Below are positions 37,226-48,065 of a DNA stretch of 64,000 nt, piece by piece. Where the stretch lies: contig JABLUY010000009.1 of the NCBI GenBank assembly GCA_013306675.1, forward strand, positions 248,001 through 312,000. The letters are read 5' to 3'. The notes under the pieces are model-generated. The model did not search any database. It saw only the letters and a program-made list of their open reading frames with translations, and was not told the origin of the DNA. Both the position numbers and the translations under genes were made by a program. The first letter of the stretch is position 1, and each line of letters begins with the position of its first letter. This stretch comes from Thraustochytrium sp. TN22. Lineage: Eukaryota; Sar; Bigyra; Thraustochytrida; Thraustochytriidae.

Positions 37226-37624
37226 GATGGCGCTCCGCGACGGAGACGTTATTCCTTTTTGGTTCAATTCACGATGCACTGCAGTGAGCGCTGTTCTAAA
37301 AGCTCTGATTACACACGCTGACTTGAACGTTGAGGTCATTCGGACCCGACATGACTCGAAACGCAACCTTCTTTTTCGAGAGCTTCCTTCGCTGTCTGCG
37401 CAAGGAACACGCGCCGCCCCACATGGCACGGGTACCTTTGTCAAAGACAACATCACTCGAAAACGCCAACATTCTTATGAAAGCTTCCTCGCGTCTCGCC
37501 CTACACCTCTTGCCCACCGCATGGCCAATGCGCAGTGTATCCGCTGTGGGCCCGTCTCCACGACGAGCCGCGCGCGCGGATGCCAGTGCTTGCTTTTTTA
37601 CAGTGCGTCTGCACGCAGCGGCCG
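37226..37624. other. Convergent spacer
   Basis: 399 bp between the 3' ends of DECR2 and the Lys-rich orphan gene. The base composition is lower in GC than the flanking genes. No feature was recognised. Confidence 0.4.
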
Positions 37625-38467
37625 CTACGACGCGCTGGCCTTTGGCCTCGCGGTCAGCATCGCCTCTACAATCTTGCGCTCGAAGGGCGGCGGGATGGTA
37701 CGCGAGGTGCGTCGAAGCGCGTCCAGGTCTGCCAGCGTGATGCGCACCTTTTCTCTCCCCTTGCCCTTGGGAGGCGGCGGCGGCGGCGGCGGCATGGACC
37801 CTGCTGCTGGTGAAGTCGAGGCCGAGACCGGGCCATCTGCGGCATCATCCATGGCCACATCGCCGTCGCCGTCAGCGGATCGTTGGCGCTCGCGCTGACG
37901 CTCGCGCTCGCGCTCGCGCGCGGCATGCTGGTTCTGCCGATGGCGCGCGATCGCCGCCACCTCGGGCAGCACGGTGCAAAGGAACTCCTGGAAGCTGCGA
38001 GCCAGGTACTCGACTTGGTCATCCGCTGCCGCGCCTTGCGGGAGGACGACGGGCGGCGTGAGCTGCGAGCCCGCGCGCGCCAGCGCGTCGCGTGTGAGGC
38101 CGCGCTCCACGATGTGCGTGTTGGGCCAGTAGGCGAGCTCCTTCTCCGCGGCCGACATGGACGCTGTGCTAGTGTGGATGACCATGCGCTGCTCCTCCTC
38201 CTCGAGGTTGACCTCCGTCCCGTGCAGCACATCGTTTTCCGTCTCCTCCACGACGCCGCGCGTGCCGATCTCGAGCGCCTGCAGCTCCGGGTCTTCGCGC
38301 AGCCGCTGCAAGATGGCCTGCTCCGAGTTGTTTGACTTCTTGGGCTTGCTGGGCTTGGGCTTGCGCGACCCGCTCGATTTCTTCTTCTTGGAGCCGCCCG
38401 CCTTCTTGGCGCCCGCCGCGCTGCTTGCCGGCGACCGTGGCGTCGGCGGCTTGGCCGCGCCCGCCAT
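37625..38467 (-). CDS. Hypothetical Lys/Ser-rich nuclear-type protein
   Basis: The 280 aa product starts at ATG 38467; the longer frame starts at TTG. The N-terminus is a Lys/Ser-rich basic stretch (KKKKSSGSRKPKPSKPKK) that would act as a nuclear localisation signal. The middle contains AILQRLREDPELQALEI and EVNLEEEEQRMVIHTSTA. A helix-rich segment (YLARSFQEFLCTVLPEVAAI) leads into an Arg/Glu-rich helix, a Pro8 run and a C-terminal helix pair (VRITLADLDALRRTSRTIPP). This arrangement is reminiscent of small chromatin-complex subunits, but I recognise no family. Confidence 0.65.
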   Translation of the reverse strand: MAGAAKPPTPRSPASSAAGAKKAGGSKKKKSSGSRKPKPSKPKKSNNSEQAILQRLREDPELQALEIGTRGVVEETENDVLHGTEVNLEEEEQRMVIHTSTASMSAAEKELAYWPNTHIVERGLTRDALARAGSQLTPPVVLPQGAAADDQVEYLARSFQEFLCTVLPEVAAIARHRQNQHAARERERERQRERQRSADGDGDVAMDDAADGPVSASTSPAAGSMPPPPPPPPKGKGREKVRITLADLDALRRTSRTIPPPFERKIVEAMLTARPKASAS

Positions 38468-39286
38468 TTGGCCTGCCTCGCCCCGGCCCGTCCCGCCCAG
38501 CCGGCGGTCGCGGCGCTGCCGCTCGCACGCGCAGGCCCGGGCCGCGCCGCCCCGCGCTGCCGCCGCGCGCCGCCGCCGCCGCCCCGCGCCGCGCTGCCGC
38601 AAGCGAGCGCGCGCGCGCGCGAGAGTTGGCCGTCGAGACGGATAGAAAGGAGTTTGGCCTCCAGCGGCTGCCGGTCGTCTTCTAGGCCTACGGCGTCGAG
38701 AGCGCCGTAGAGCTCAAGAGCGCCGTAGAGCCCAAGAGCGCCGTAGAGCTCAAGAGCGCCGTAGAGCTCAAGAGCGCCGTAGAGCTCAAGAGCGCCGTAG
38801 AGCTCAAGAGCGCCGTAGAGCTCAAGAGCGCCGTAGAGCTCAAGAGCGCCGTAGAGCTCAAGAGCGCCGTAGAGCTCAAGAGCGCCGTGTCTCACTGTCA
38901 GCGCGCCGGCGCCGAGTCTCAAAGCGCGTTCGAGTTGAGGCCTGACAGTGAAGCGGGCCGAGAAGGGAGTGCTAAACGAAACGTGGAGACCATGCAAACC
39001 GCGCGGCATGTCGAGCGTCCATGCGCACGCCAAGCGCACCCATTTGGCTCTCGAAGGCGCGCCGCTCTCGGACAAGACTTGACAAGATGAGAACGACGAC
39101 GCGATGTGCTTCACCGTTATGCGTGCATGCATTGCATGCAATGCCAGAAATGAGGCAGTGGCGATGGCAGGTCCATCTGGGTCAGGGAAGGCATGCCTCC
39201 GCACGCACGCAGCAAGGGCGATGCAAGGCGCAAGAGCTGTCAGAGCGCGGGAATATGGGTTGAAGTAGCAACAGACACCAATAGAA
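38468..39286. other. Spacer with minisatellite between Lys-rich gene and eL42 gene
   Basis: 819 bp. The left part is a GC-rich promoter-like stretch for the minus-strand orphan gene; the middle is the 18-bp minisatellite listed separately; the right part (38890-39286) shows no gene and holds the 3' flank of the ribosomal protein gene. Confidence 0.5.
38701..38888. repeat. 18-bp minisatellite, about 10.4 copies
   Basis: Ten full head-to-tail copies of AGCGCCGTAGAGCTCAAG run from 38701 to 38880, followed by eight bases of an eleventh. Only the second copy carries a change (CTC to CCC); all others are identical. The near-perfect identity indicates very recent expansion or active homogenisation. 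An 18-base period keeps reading frames open on both strands, so the open frames here are not evidence of a gene. Confidence 0.95.
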
Positions 39287-39996
39287 TTAGTACTGGTGGC
39301 CAGCAGCCTCCTTCTTCTGGCCCAGCTCGAAGGACTTGCAGCGCTTGATGGGGATCTGGCACTTGGTCTTGCACTCCTTGCACTCGAGACGGAGGGTCAC
39401 CTTCTTGGTGGTCTTCGCCTTCTTGTGGAAGACGGGCTTGGTCTGGCCACCGTAGCCCTTCTGCTTACGGTCGTACCGCCGCTTGCCTGTTTCGCGTGTG
39501 AGACGTCAGTCGCCAAGTTCCTCGGATCGGATCTGCCAGAGGCTCAAGCCGCAATGCGACCGCGCGGCCATCATGGCCGCACATGGCGGGCGAGCTCCTG
39601 CACCAGGCTTGCCGAGCACGCAAGCAAGCAAGGAAACGTACCCTGGGCGAAGTTCGAGGCCTTGCCGGCCTTGTACTGCGTCACCTTGTGGACAGTGTGC
39701 TTGCGGCACTCCTTGCCCTTGCAAAAGGTCCGGCGCTCCTTGGGGACGTTCACCTGCGCATCCACACCTCTCCGTCAGCCGTCCATCCTCCCCGTCGCCG
39801 TCCTCCTCCTCGTCCTCGCCGTCGGCGCCGCGCTCCCTCGCGGCGCGCGGCCCTCCATTTCAAACCGGCGCGGTCGTCCCGCATCCCGCCCTGCAGCCGC
39901 AGCAGCCTCAGCCGCAGCGGCCGGCGCTGCGCTGCGCTGCGGCGCGCAGCGCAGCGCGCGCGGGCGCGGCGCGCAGGCCGCGGCGCGACGTACCAT
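39287..39996 (-). CDS. RPL36A: 60S ribosomal protein eL42 (L36a/L44)
   Basis: I join exon 39994-39996 (the ATG alone), exon 39642-39753 and exon 39287-39486, giving about 104 aa. The protein reads [59 protein letters not shown] and [17 protein letters not shown]. These are the conserved eL42 blocks with the zinc-binding Cys pairs; the protein sits near the E site of the large subunit. Intron 1 begins immediately after the start codon (ATG|GTACGT), a position common in ribosomal protein genes; intron 2 (39487-39641) splits a Gly codon. It is divergent from the eL31 gene. Confidence 0.95.
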
Positions 39997-40540
39997 GGTG
40001 GCGAGCGGGCGTGGCTCGAAGCGCGACTAGCCAATGCCCGGCGCTCCTCCTCCTCCTCCTCCTCCCCTCCTGCCCCGGCGCCGCCCGCCCCTCATTCGCG
40101 CGCTTGGGCCGCTTCCGGCCGCCTTACGCGCGCGCTTAGGCCGCGGGGTTAGGGTAGCGGCGCCGGCGCGCGCCGGCGGCCGCTTCGCCGCCAGGCGCGC
40201 GGTAAGGCGGCGGGGCGGCGCCGCGGGTGGCGGCCAGCCAAAGGGCGCGCAAGAGGAGGAGGGAGCGCGGGGCGGCGGCGGCGGCGGAGCGCGGCGCGGC
40301 GGCAGAGCCCTCGGACGCGCTCCAGGCGAGAGGTACGTGGCGGCGCGGGCGGGCGGGCGAGGGCGGCGGCGGCGGCGGCTGGCCAGCGGGCCGGCCGGCC
40401 GGCTGGCCGGCTGGCGGCGCGGCGGCGCGGCGGGCGGCGGGCGCGTTTGAAAATTTGAAAAGGACTGGCGCATGGCGCGCGCGGCGGAGGAGCGGGAGAC
40501 TGACGGGGGCAGCGCGCAGAAGCACAGCTTGTCAGGCAGA
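39997..40540. promoter_or_regulatory. Divergent promoter of the eL42/eL31 ribosomal protein pair
   Basis: 544 bp between the two start codons, extremely GC-rich with GGC/GCC runs. It must carry both 5' UTRs and core promoters. A shared bidirectional arrangement would allow matched expression of two large-subunit proteins. A 5' UTR intron cannot be excluded (GTACGT-like donor near 40334). Confidence 0.55.
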
Positions 40541-40870
40541 ATGGGCAAGACGGAGGAGCCGCTCGAGCTGGTGACGACCATTAACCTGCGCAAGCGGACA
40601 TATGGCATCCAGCAGAAGCGCCGCGCGGCGCGCGCCATGAGCGAGATCAAGAAGTTTGCGCAGAAGACCATGGGCACCAAGGAGGTCATCCTCGCGCCGA
40701 CCCTGAACCAGAAGGTCTGGAGCCGGGGCATCCGCAAGATCCCGGTGCGCGTGCGCGTGCGCATGTCGCGCCGCCGCAACGAGGACGAGGACGCCAAGGA
40801 GAAGATGATCACGATGGTGGACGTCGTCGAGACCACCGGCTTCAACGGCCTGCTGACGGAGAAGGTGTAA
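40541..40870 (+). CDS. RPL31: 60S ribosomal protein eL31
   Basis: 109 aa, uninterrupted. eL31 lies at the rim of the polypeptide exit tunnel. The conserved family blocks are visible: INLRKRTYGIQQKRRAARAM, SEIKKFAQKTMGTKEVILAP, TLNQKVWSRGIRKIPVRVRV and RMSRRRNEDEDAKEK. The ATG at 40541 gives the usual N-terminus; an in-frame ATG at 40472 would add 23 residues not typical of the family. Confidence 0.95.
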   Translation: MGKTEEPLELVTTINLRKRTYGIQQKRRAARAMSEIKKFAQKTMGTKEVILAPTLNQKVWSRGIRKIPVRVRVRMSRRRNEDEDAKEKMITMVDVVETTGFNGLLTEKV

Positions 40871-41366
40871 ATCCTCGCAAGATGCATGTGCTGATTGACG
40901 TTATTACTCCGCCTTTGTGTGTCCTTGGGACACCGCGACTTTTGCTTGCTGCTATGCCGCCGCGCTTTCACGAAATCGCTGAGTGATGGTGGCTTTGCTT
41001 GCCGCCTCACCTCAACGAAATCGTTGAGTGATGGTGGTTTTGCTTGGGGTTGCATTTTGCTTGGTGATTCGTGGAGCAACGGCTGACTTGCTTGAGCGAT
41101 GGTCTTGGCGATGTCCGGACCATGTCCGGTCTTGTTGACGATGAGTTGACCATCGACGATGGTCGTGGCAGACGTCCGAACGATTGTCAAGACAACATCT
41201 ACCAGTCTTGCCGACGTGCAGCTTCAGTACGCTGCTGATAGAGATTGGAATTGCTGAGCACGGGTCGCTGCTCATCCACGTTCAAATGCTTGCAAAACCG
41301 ATGATCGATCCGGTTATTCCGTTACTTGCTTTGCTTTGCTTTTCTTTGCTTTGATCGGCCTCCATG
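40871..41366. other. Convergent spacer with a short direct repeat
   Basis: 496 bp between the 3' ends of the eL31 and J-domain genes, AT-richer than the genes. A 32-bp block (ACGAAATCGCTGAGTGATGG onward) at 40970-41001 is repeated at 41015-41046 with two substitutions (period 45 bp). TTTGCTT-type pyrimidine runs lie near 41328-41352. Confidence 0.6.
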
Positions 41367-43352
41367 TCAGGGCAAGGACGTGGAAGACATGTCCGAAAAG
41401 GCCGAGGCGAAGGAGGACGCGCGATTCTTTGCCGTCGCCGCGCTCGCTCCCGTTTGGTCCTCAGGAGAAAAGCACTGGCGGCGCGCGGAACTCGCAAAGA
41501 GCCCCGAGCGGCGCGCCGTGGCGGCCGCACGAGCGGCAGCGTAGCCGGCAGTGCGCGCCGGGCCATCCGCGTCGCGCATGCGACCCTCGAGGCGGTTGTA
41601 GGCGGCAGAGAACGCGCAAAAGGCCTCGTTCGCGGTGGGCAGCTTGTTCTTGTCCGGGTGGAACATGAGCGCAAGCTTCTTGAAGCGCCGGCGCACCTCG
41701 TTGTCCGAGGCGCCGGCCGCGAGCCCGAGGCAGGCCCGAGGGTCCGTGGCGCTCACGTCCGGGACGAGCGCGTCGCTGTCCAGGGGTAGCAGCGCGTCGT
41801 CCCAGCCGCGCGCGCGCAGCCAGTCGCGTCGGCTGTCCACCGTACCCAAGGCCTCGGCGCGGCGCAGCTCCTCTTTGCGGCGCCGCTCCACCTCGATCTC
41901 GCGCGCCATGCGCACCTCCGCCTCGCGGAAGAGTCGCTCTTGCTCCTCGGCGGCGTGCCGCTGCCACTCCTGCTCCAGCTGCGAGTTGTACGTCTTGATG
42001 CTCGCCAGCCAGCGCCGGTAATTCTCGCGGCTGCGCGACTTGCTGTGCGCGTCCTGTGGGTCCGCGCCCGCAGGCAAGGGCGACGGCCCCAGGGCGGCCG
42101 AGAGCGGCGTGTCGCCTGCCTCGCCCATGCCGCAGCCGGAGCCGCCGCTCCCGTGCCGCGGGGAGAACATGACGGACTCGCTGCCCACAGATCGCGCCGG
42201 CGACAGGCACGGCGCGCCGCCCTCTGTGGCCGATGAGGCTTCCGAGGACTCTTTGGACAGCCGCAGCGGCGCGCGCCGCGGCTTGGGCTTGGGCCGGACC
42301 CGGGCGCGCTTGTTGGGCCCGAACTGCAGCGGCGCGGCGCTCTTGCGCTTCGCCTCCTCCTGCCGCTGCCGCGCCTCCTGCGCAGCCCTCAGCCGCGCCT
42401 CGCGGCTCGCAGCGCGGCGCGCGGCCAGCTCCTCCGCCGTCAGGGCGGCCAGCCACGTCGTGCCACTCGGCAGCGTCACCTCCTCCGCCGCCGCGGCGTT
42501 CTCCTGGCCGCTGGAAGCCGAGGTCGTGCTCGCGCCCGACGACGTCGTGCTCGGCACACTCGTTGACGCCGACAGCGCGCACACCTCGTGCGCCGACTCC
42601 TCGTCCGTGTTGGTGTCCGTGTGCGCGTCCACGTCGCTCGTCTCCGAGCCGGACCGCGTGTCGCGGGGCGTGCCCGAGGCCATGGACGAGCTCGATAAGC
42701 TGGCCAACGCCGGAGGCGTGCAAGAGGACGACGCCGGAGGCGCACCTTTTGGCAGCTCCCAGTCGGCGCCGGGGTCTTTGTGATTTTCGTTGTGGCTCCT
42801 GCTCGTCTGGATGCCATCAATACAGTCGACGGTGGGGGTGGGCGGCGCCCCGGCGCTCGCAGGCGCGGCCGGCGCATCGATTCTGCCTGGCGCAACGATG
42901 CTCGCAGGCGCATCGCCGCCCCCCTCTCCCGTCACACTGGCCATGGCCAGTGGTGATGTGGTAGTGGTGCCTGTCGTGGTGGTCCTGGGCGCGGGAATCC
43001 GCGCTGGCAGGGACTCAATACGTTGGCGACCCTGGACGTCGCTCTCGTCAACGGCGTCCGCGTCGCACTTCTTTGGCGAGTGCGGCATCGCAACCTCGCT
43101 TGTCGTGCTCCTCGTGTTCATGGCGCGGTCCCTAGCAGGGAGCTCGGCACCCATACTCGTAAACCGTGCTGCGCGTGCAAAGAAATCGCCGGCGGGACCA
43201 TGCCTCCGGTCCTTGGTCCTCGATTTGCGCCGTGCCTTTGCTCTTGCTTTCGCTCTCCTGCGCAAGCTGCCGCGGCCGCGTCTGCCGCGAGCTTGCAGTC
43301 GACCGCCCTCTTGCCAGCCGCCGGTCTCCTGATCATGCTTTTGGTCCTGCAT
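41367..43352 (-). CDS. J-domain (DnaJ-like) protein with long disordered N-terminus
   Basis: The 661 aa product is counted from ATG 43352; ATG 43157 is an alternative that removes an Arg-rich leader. The J domain is near the C-terminus: DPRACLGLAAGASDNEVRRR, then the HPD motif (residues 565-567, LALMFHPDKNK) and ANEAFCAFSAAYNRLEGRMR. J domains recruit Hsp70 and stimulate its ATPase through HPD. Upstream there is a long Ser/Thr/Ala-rich disordered region and a coiled coil (about 320-520) containing EELAARRAASREARLRAAQE and EVRMAREIEVERRRKEELRR. There is no Gly/Phe region or zinc finger, so it is a class C J-protein with a special client. The client is unknown. Confidence 0.85.
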   Translation of the reverse strand: MQDQKHDQETGGWQEGGRLQARGRRGRGSLRRRAKARAKARRKSRTKDRRHGPAGDFFARAARFTSMGAELPARDRAMNTRSTTSEVAMPHSPKKCDADAVDESDVQGRQRIESLPARIPAPRTTTTGTTTTSPLAMASVTGEGGGDAPASIVAPGRIDAPAAPASAGAPPTPTVDCIDGIQTSRSHNENHKDPGADWELPKGAPPASSSCTPPALASLSSSSMASGTPRDTRSGSETSDVDAHTDTNTDEESAHEVCALSASTSVPSTTSSGASTTSASSGQENAAAAEEVTLPSGTTWLAALTAEELAARRAASREARLRAAQEARQRQEEAKRKSAAPLQFGPNKRARVRPKPKPRRAPLRLSKESSEASSATEGGAPCLSPARSVGSESVMFSPRHGSGGSGCGMGEAGDTPLSAALGPSPLPAGADPQDAHSKSRSRENYRRWLASIKTYNSQLEQEWQRHAAEEQERLFREAEVRMAREIEVERRRKEELRRAEALGTVDSRRDWLRARGWDDALLPLDSDALVPDVSATDPRACLGLAAGASDNEVRRRFKKLALMFHPDKNKLPTANEAFCAFSAAYNRLEGRMRDADGPARTAGYAAARAAATARRSGLFASSARRQCFSPEDQTGASAATAKNRASSFASAFSDMSSTSLP

Positions 43353-45239
43353 GGGAGCTAAGTGATATCGCGCTCCCACGCCTCGCTCTCGCTGCGCTCC
43401 TGCTCCTGCTTGCTCCTCCTCCGATGTCTGCCTTTTTCGACTCCTCGCTTGCGTCTTTGCTCGCTTAGTGGCTTGCTTGCTTGCTTGCTTGCTTGTATGG
43501 CTCTGTGTTTCGCGGTGATCTGGGGCTCGCTTAGTTCACTCTTCGTAACGCTGTTGCTCCTTGTGATCTTGTTCTTCGGCTTTGCGTGCTGATCGTGTAC
43601 ATGACGGACTGCAGGGACTGGGCGCCCATCCCGGGCGTGGGGAGCGGACTTCAGAACAACCGGCCAGGAAAAACCACCCAATGACACGAAGTCTCCTTGG
43701 GAAGGCCAGCCACGGCGACGGCCAGGTGGACGGGCTGACGGCGCTGGCACAGCTAGCTAGCTAGCCGACTTAGCGCGCGCGAGGTAGTTAGGAGAGGCGA
43801 CGACCACGGCGTCCAGGCCTTTCCTGACGGCAAGAGCAACACGGCGCGCCCTGAGAAGCGTTGCAACGGGGCGCAGACAATCGCACGAGGCGCTCGCACC
43901 GCAGCGAGCAGCACTTGCGCGCGCGCGCGCGCGCTACGCAGCAGCAGCAGCGGCAGCGGCGGCGGAGGCGGTGGTGGCGACGGAGTCGCGGCGCAATGCA
44001 GACAGGCACAGGCGGACGCTCAGGCGACGCGGCTCGCTCGCGCGGCGACGCTCTCGCGCTTTGCGCGACGGTGCGACGACTCGGCGCGCCCGGCGGCTCC
44101 GGCTCCTCCGGCTGGCGGTGGCGCGCACGCACGCACGCACGCACGCGCGCTCGCGGGGCGGAGCGGGCGGAGCGGGGTCTGGACTCCGTGAGTCGGCGCC
44201 ACACGCGACGCAAGGCGCCGTCACTATGCCACCCGGACTACGCCCGTGGGTGCTTTTCGCCGCGGCGTCGACGTAACTTTGTCAACTCCTGCAGGTGTGC
44301 GGGACCCGCGGGTGAAGAAGCTTGAACGAGCAAAAGGCGGCGAACTCGCAGTGGCCGCCAGTGGCCTTGTGCTCATTGATAAGCATCGACCACGAGACGC
44401 CTGGAGCGCGACGAGAGGATGCGCGCAGGGGCTCGCTCTGATGACGAAGACATGGGCTGAAGTGGCATTCACGCGCCTCGTTCACGCGCCTCGTTCACGC
44501 GCCTCGATCACGCGCCTCGACGCGGACTTGTTGAGTTCCCAAGCGGCAATTTCGTGGCGATTCTTGCGTCACGTCCTGGCTGCAAGTTGGGGCCAGGCCC
44601 GAGTCGAACATGAACGCGTGGTACGCCGTACGTCATGATGCAGTGGACGGTGGCGGCTCTTCAAGTTCGCCTCTCGCGCAAGGTAACCAAGCCTTGATCA
44701 GGCTGCAAAGCTCGCGAGCCATTCTGGCGCTGCGATGCAGGCTCGAGGACGCAAGCAACGACGACTGCGGCCTGGCACTGCGCTCGCAGCCCGCACGGCG
44801 CCTCGCGACGCGCCGCCCTCGAGCCATCGCTTGACCTTGCGAGGCGCACCAACGGCAGCAGCCTCGCGTCTTGGCGCGGCATCGACCCTGAATCGACTTT
44901 GAACGCGATGCGCGCTTCGCCTCGGCCTCGGAGGCCACTGCCGGGCGCGGATGCCGGCGCGCGGCAGAGCGCGAAGAGGCGGCGGCGCGGCGCGGCGCGG
45001 CGCGGGCGGCACGGGCGCAGAAGACGCGGACCGAGAGCGCGGCGCGCGAGCGGCAGCAGCGGCCGCCTCGGAGCGGCGGCTGAGCGAAGCGGAGCGCCCG
45101 AGCGAGGCCAGGCGGAGCAAAGAAGGAAAGGGACGGGCGCAGCTGCGCGCTCCGGCGCGGCGCGCGCACAAGCGCGAGAGCGCGAGAGCGCGCCCGGCGG
45201 GCGCGCGTAGATGCGGAGGCTAGCGGCGCGGGCGCAGCC
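43353..45239. other. 1.9 kb region without a recognised gene
   Basis: Contains several simple repeats: GCTT runs near 43473-43493, GCTA near 43750-43765, GC alternation near 43918-43932, CGCA near 44126-44148. Open frames overlap on opposite strands and are mostly low complexity. The right end is the GC-rich upstream region of the Gln-rich LRR gene. No RNA gene was recognised. Confidence 0.4.
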
Positions 45240-45524
45240 ATGAACTTCGGCGCAGGGGACGCCGGCGGCCAGCAGCAGCTTTGGCAGCAGTTGCAGCAAC
45301 ACCAGCAGCCGCAGCAGCCGCAGCCGCAGCAGCAGCAGCAGCAGTATTTCATGCCGCAATTCTTCGTGCAACAGCAGCAGCAGCCGCAGTTGCAATTTCA
45401 ACCGCAACCGCAGCAGCAGCAACAACAACAACAAGCACAACCCCAATTTGTCCAACATTCAAACGCCGGGCAGGAAGGCATGATTCTCATGCAAGTCGGC
45501 CCAGGAGGCCAGCTGTTTGCGGTT

Positions 45525-45557
<33 letters not shown>

Positions 45558-47477
45558 CAGCAGCATGTGATGTTCAACAGTACCCCGTCCTGGCAGCCGC
45601 AAACGCAGCAGATTATGTGGATGGCCCTTCCTGATGGTAGCATGATGCCCGTGGCAGCAGGCGGCTTGAACGCATCGCAAGGGCAACCACAGCAAGTTCA
45701 GATCCTGCAGCACCAACATGGCCAGCAGCAGCAGCACCAACAGCAACAGCAGCAGCAGCAGCAGCCGCAACAACAACAACAACAACAACAACAACAACCG
45801 GGCCTGCACGAGATGGTGCCTCAGGCTGGCGCACAGGATCCAAGCGCGACCAAGGGGCTGGGGCGCATGCAGTCTGCCGAGGCGCCCGTGGATGCGCAAT
45901 CGTCCTCGTCTTCGTCCTCGTCCAGCTCGGTGCCGGTCTCCGGGAACTCCTCTTCGCGCGAGTCTCAAATCGGCGAGTCCCCACCACGACTGGCCACCGC
46001 GAGGCTGGGCTCACACGACACAAATATCTGGCAGCAAGCCTCCAATCAGCAACCAGCTCACCAACAGGCATCGGGTCAGCTGCCGTCCAACCAACAGCAG
46101 CAACAGCAGCAGCAGCAGCAGCAGTTCCTGCAGTTCCTGCAGCTGCAACAGCAGCAGCAACAACCGCAGGTCGCACCAAACCTAGGACCCTTCATGGCGC
46201 CGCAACAGCAGGCCGTGCAGCAGCTGGCGATGGGCGCCCAGGGTGCGAGCAACCACAAGCGGCGGCGCACGAGCGCGCCGCAGGTGAAAAGCTTGCGCGT
46301 GCTCATCCCGAGCCGACGCGTGCTCCGACGCGTCGTGGACTTTGTCGGTCCGTACCATTGCCGGGAACTGCGCGACGCCATCACCATCGCCAAAATGGTG
46401 CCCGGCATCGAGGTGTCCGGGCACGTCCTCGTGCTGGACGCGGAGGTGCTTCGCAAGATGCGCTTTGGCGGCATTGGGCTGCGGCGCGGCAGCAGCTTCG
46501 CCAACATCTTCCGCTTGCTCAACCGGACGCGGCTGCGCAAACTGGACCTGGACGACACGCAGTCGATCGGCGCGGCGGCGCTGGCCGCGCTGCCGGAGCG
46601 AGAGCGCACCGGGTCCACGATCGGCAGCCAAGGCCTGAGCAACCTTTGGACGGCGCTCAAGTCTGCCTCGTGCCCGCTGCAGGAGCTCAACCTGGCCGGC
46701 ACAGACGCGGGCGCTCAGCAGAGCTACCGCGCGATCGGCGCGGCGCTCAAGCTCAACACCTCGTTGCGCTCGCTGAACCTGGACGACACCTCGGATGAGG
46801 ACACCACCGTGCGCGACTGCGAGGCGCTCGGCGAGGCGCTGCAGATCAACGCCACCCTGCAGACGCTCTCGCTGGGCGGCAACCGCATCGGGTCGGCCGG
46901 CTGCCGCGCACTGGCCAACGGCCTGCACTTCAACAGCGGGCTCGTCTCACTCAGCCTCGAGGCCAACGGCATCTGCGCCGAGGGCTGCGAGGCGCTCGCG
47001 GCCATGCTGCGCATCAACACCACGCTGCGCAAGCTCAACCTTGCGCGCAACACTGAGATGGGCTCCTCCGGCTTCCGCGCGCTCGCCAGCGCGCTGCGCC
47101 ACAACGAGACGCTCCAGGAGCTCGACCTTGAGGGCACCGACGCGAATGCCTCTGGTGCGTCCGGCGTGCGCGCCATCAGCGACGCGCTCCGCCTCAATCG
47201 CACGCTCTTCGTGCTCGTACTTACCGGCAACGAGCTCGGGACGCACGCCGCCGCCGCGCTCGCCAAGATGCTGCGCGCAAACTCCACGCTCACCACGCTC
47301 GCCCTCTCCAACAACCGATTCGGGGTCAAGGCGCTCAAGACGCTCGCGGCCGGCCTGCTCGAGAATGCCACGCTGCTGCGTCTCGAGCTCCTCGGCAACC
47401 CGCTCACGCCCGACTGCCTGCGCGAGCTTGAGGCACTCTGCGCCGCGCGCTCCAACCTCACCGTCAACGCTGCCTGA
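45240..47477 (+). CDS. Gln-rich nuclear-type protein with ribonuclease-inhibitor-like LRRs
   Basis: 745 aa from a clear ATG. The first ~330 residues are dominated by poly-Gln (CAG/CAA mixed) with islands such as SAEAPVDAQSSSSSSSSSSV. A basic nuclear localisation signal (NHKRRRTS) follows. A short conserved stretch (VLIPSRRVLRRVVDFVGPYH) precedes about eight LRRs of the RI type with LxxLxLxxNxIxxxGxxAL spacing, for example LQTLSLGGNRIGSAGCRALA and LVSLSLEANGICAEGCEALA. RI-like LRRs are protein-interaction scaffolds; with the Gln-rich arm this suggests a transcription-associated or granule-forming adaptor. These LRRs are of a different class from those in the LRR-NEL genes. Confidence 0.82.
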
Positions 47478-48065
47478 AAGAAGTTGCCATCCGAGCTGTC
47501 TTGGCGTCGCACCGAGCTCCTGACTTGCGTGCATCCGCGGCCGTTCGAGTTCATTAATTTTGATTAAAATTGAAAACGTCGTCTTGCGTCGCTCTGCGCC
47601 GACCATGCTCATTTCGCTGGCTCTCGCTGAATGTATGTCCCCGATGTCCACGCGCGCCACGCGCGCCATGGCCACGCGCGCCCACGCGCTCGCCCACGCC
47701 CGTCCTCGCCTGTCCCCGCCTGTCCCCGCGGACCGGGTGGTTCTCCGTGCACACCCGACACGAGCGGCCTTTCTCGCTCGCCCTTGCGCGCGCCCAGCTC
47801 GGGCAGCCGAGGAGAGATGGGCGTGCCGCGACTGCACCGCGGCCGCCTGCACCGCAACAAGCGCCCCCTCCCGGTCGCGGCCGGCCGCGCGCGCGCGCCT
47901 GAGGCTGCTCTCGGAGGCCGGCCAAACACGATCGGAGCACGTCCAGGATCGCTCTCCATTCAATCCTTCAACTCCCGCTCTCCAAAGCGCGAGCGCGGCG
48001 CGGCCTGCGCGCGAACGCGCCGACCGCGGCGCCGCGCGGCGGAGCGCGGCGGAGCGCAGTGCAAC
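47478..48065. other. Intergenic region upstream of the TPR-like gene
   Basis: 588 bp. An open frame runs through it into the next gene, but it is Arg/Pro/Ser low complexity and overlaps equally long antisense frames. I treat it as 3' flank, promoter and 5' UTR. Confidence 0.4.

Noticed and set aside
38688-38879. Open frame coding repeated SSTALL
   Set aside because: It is entirely produced by the 18-bp minisatellite, whose period keeps all frames open.
44246-44638. Frame with a faint resemblance to an MCM helicase Walker B region (VRDP...GLVLID)
   Set aside because: The match covers fewer than 40 residues, lacks the DE of the true Walker B, and no Walker A or other MCM part lies nearby.
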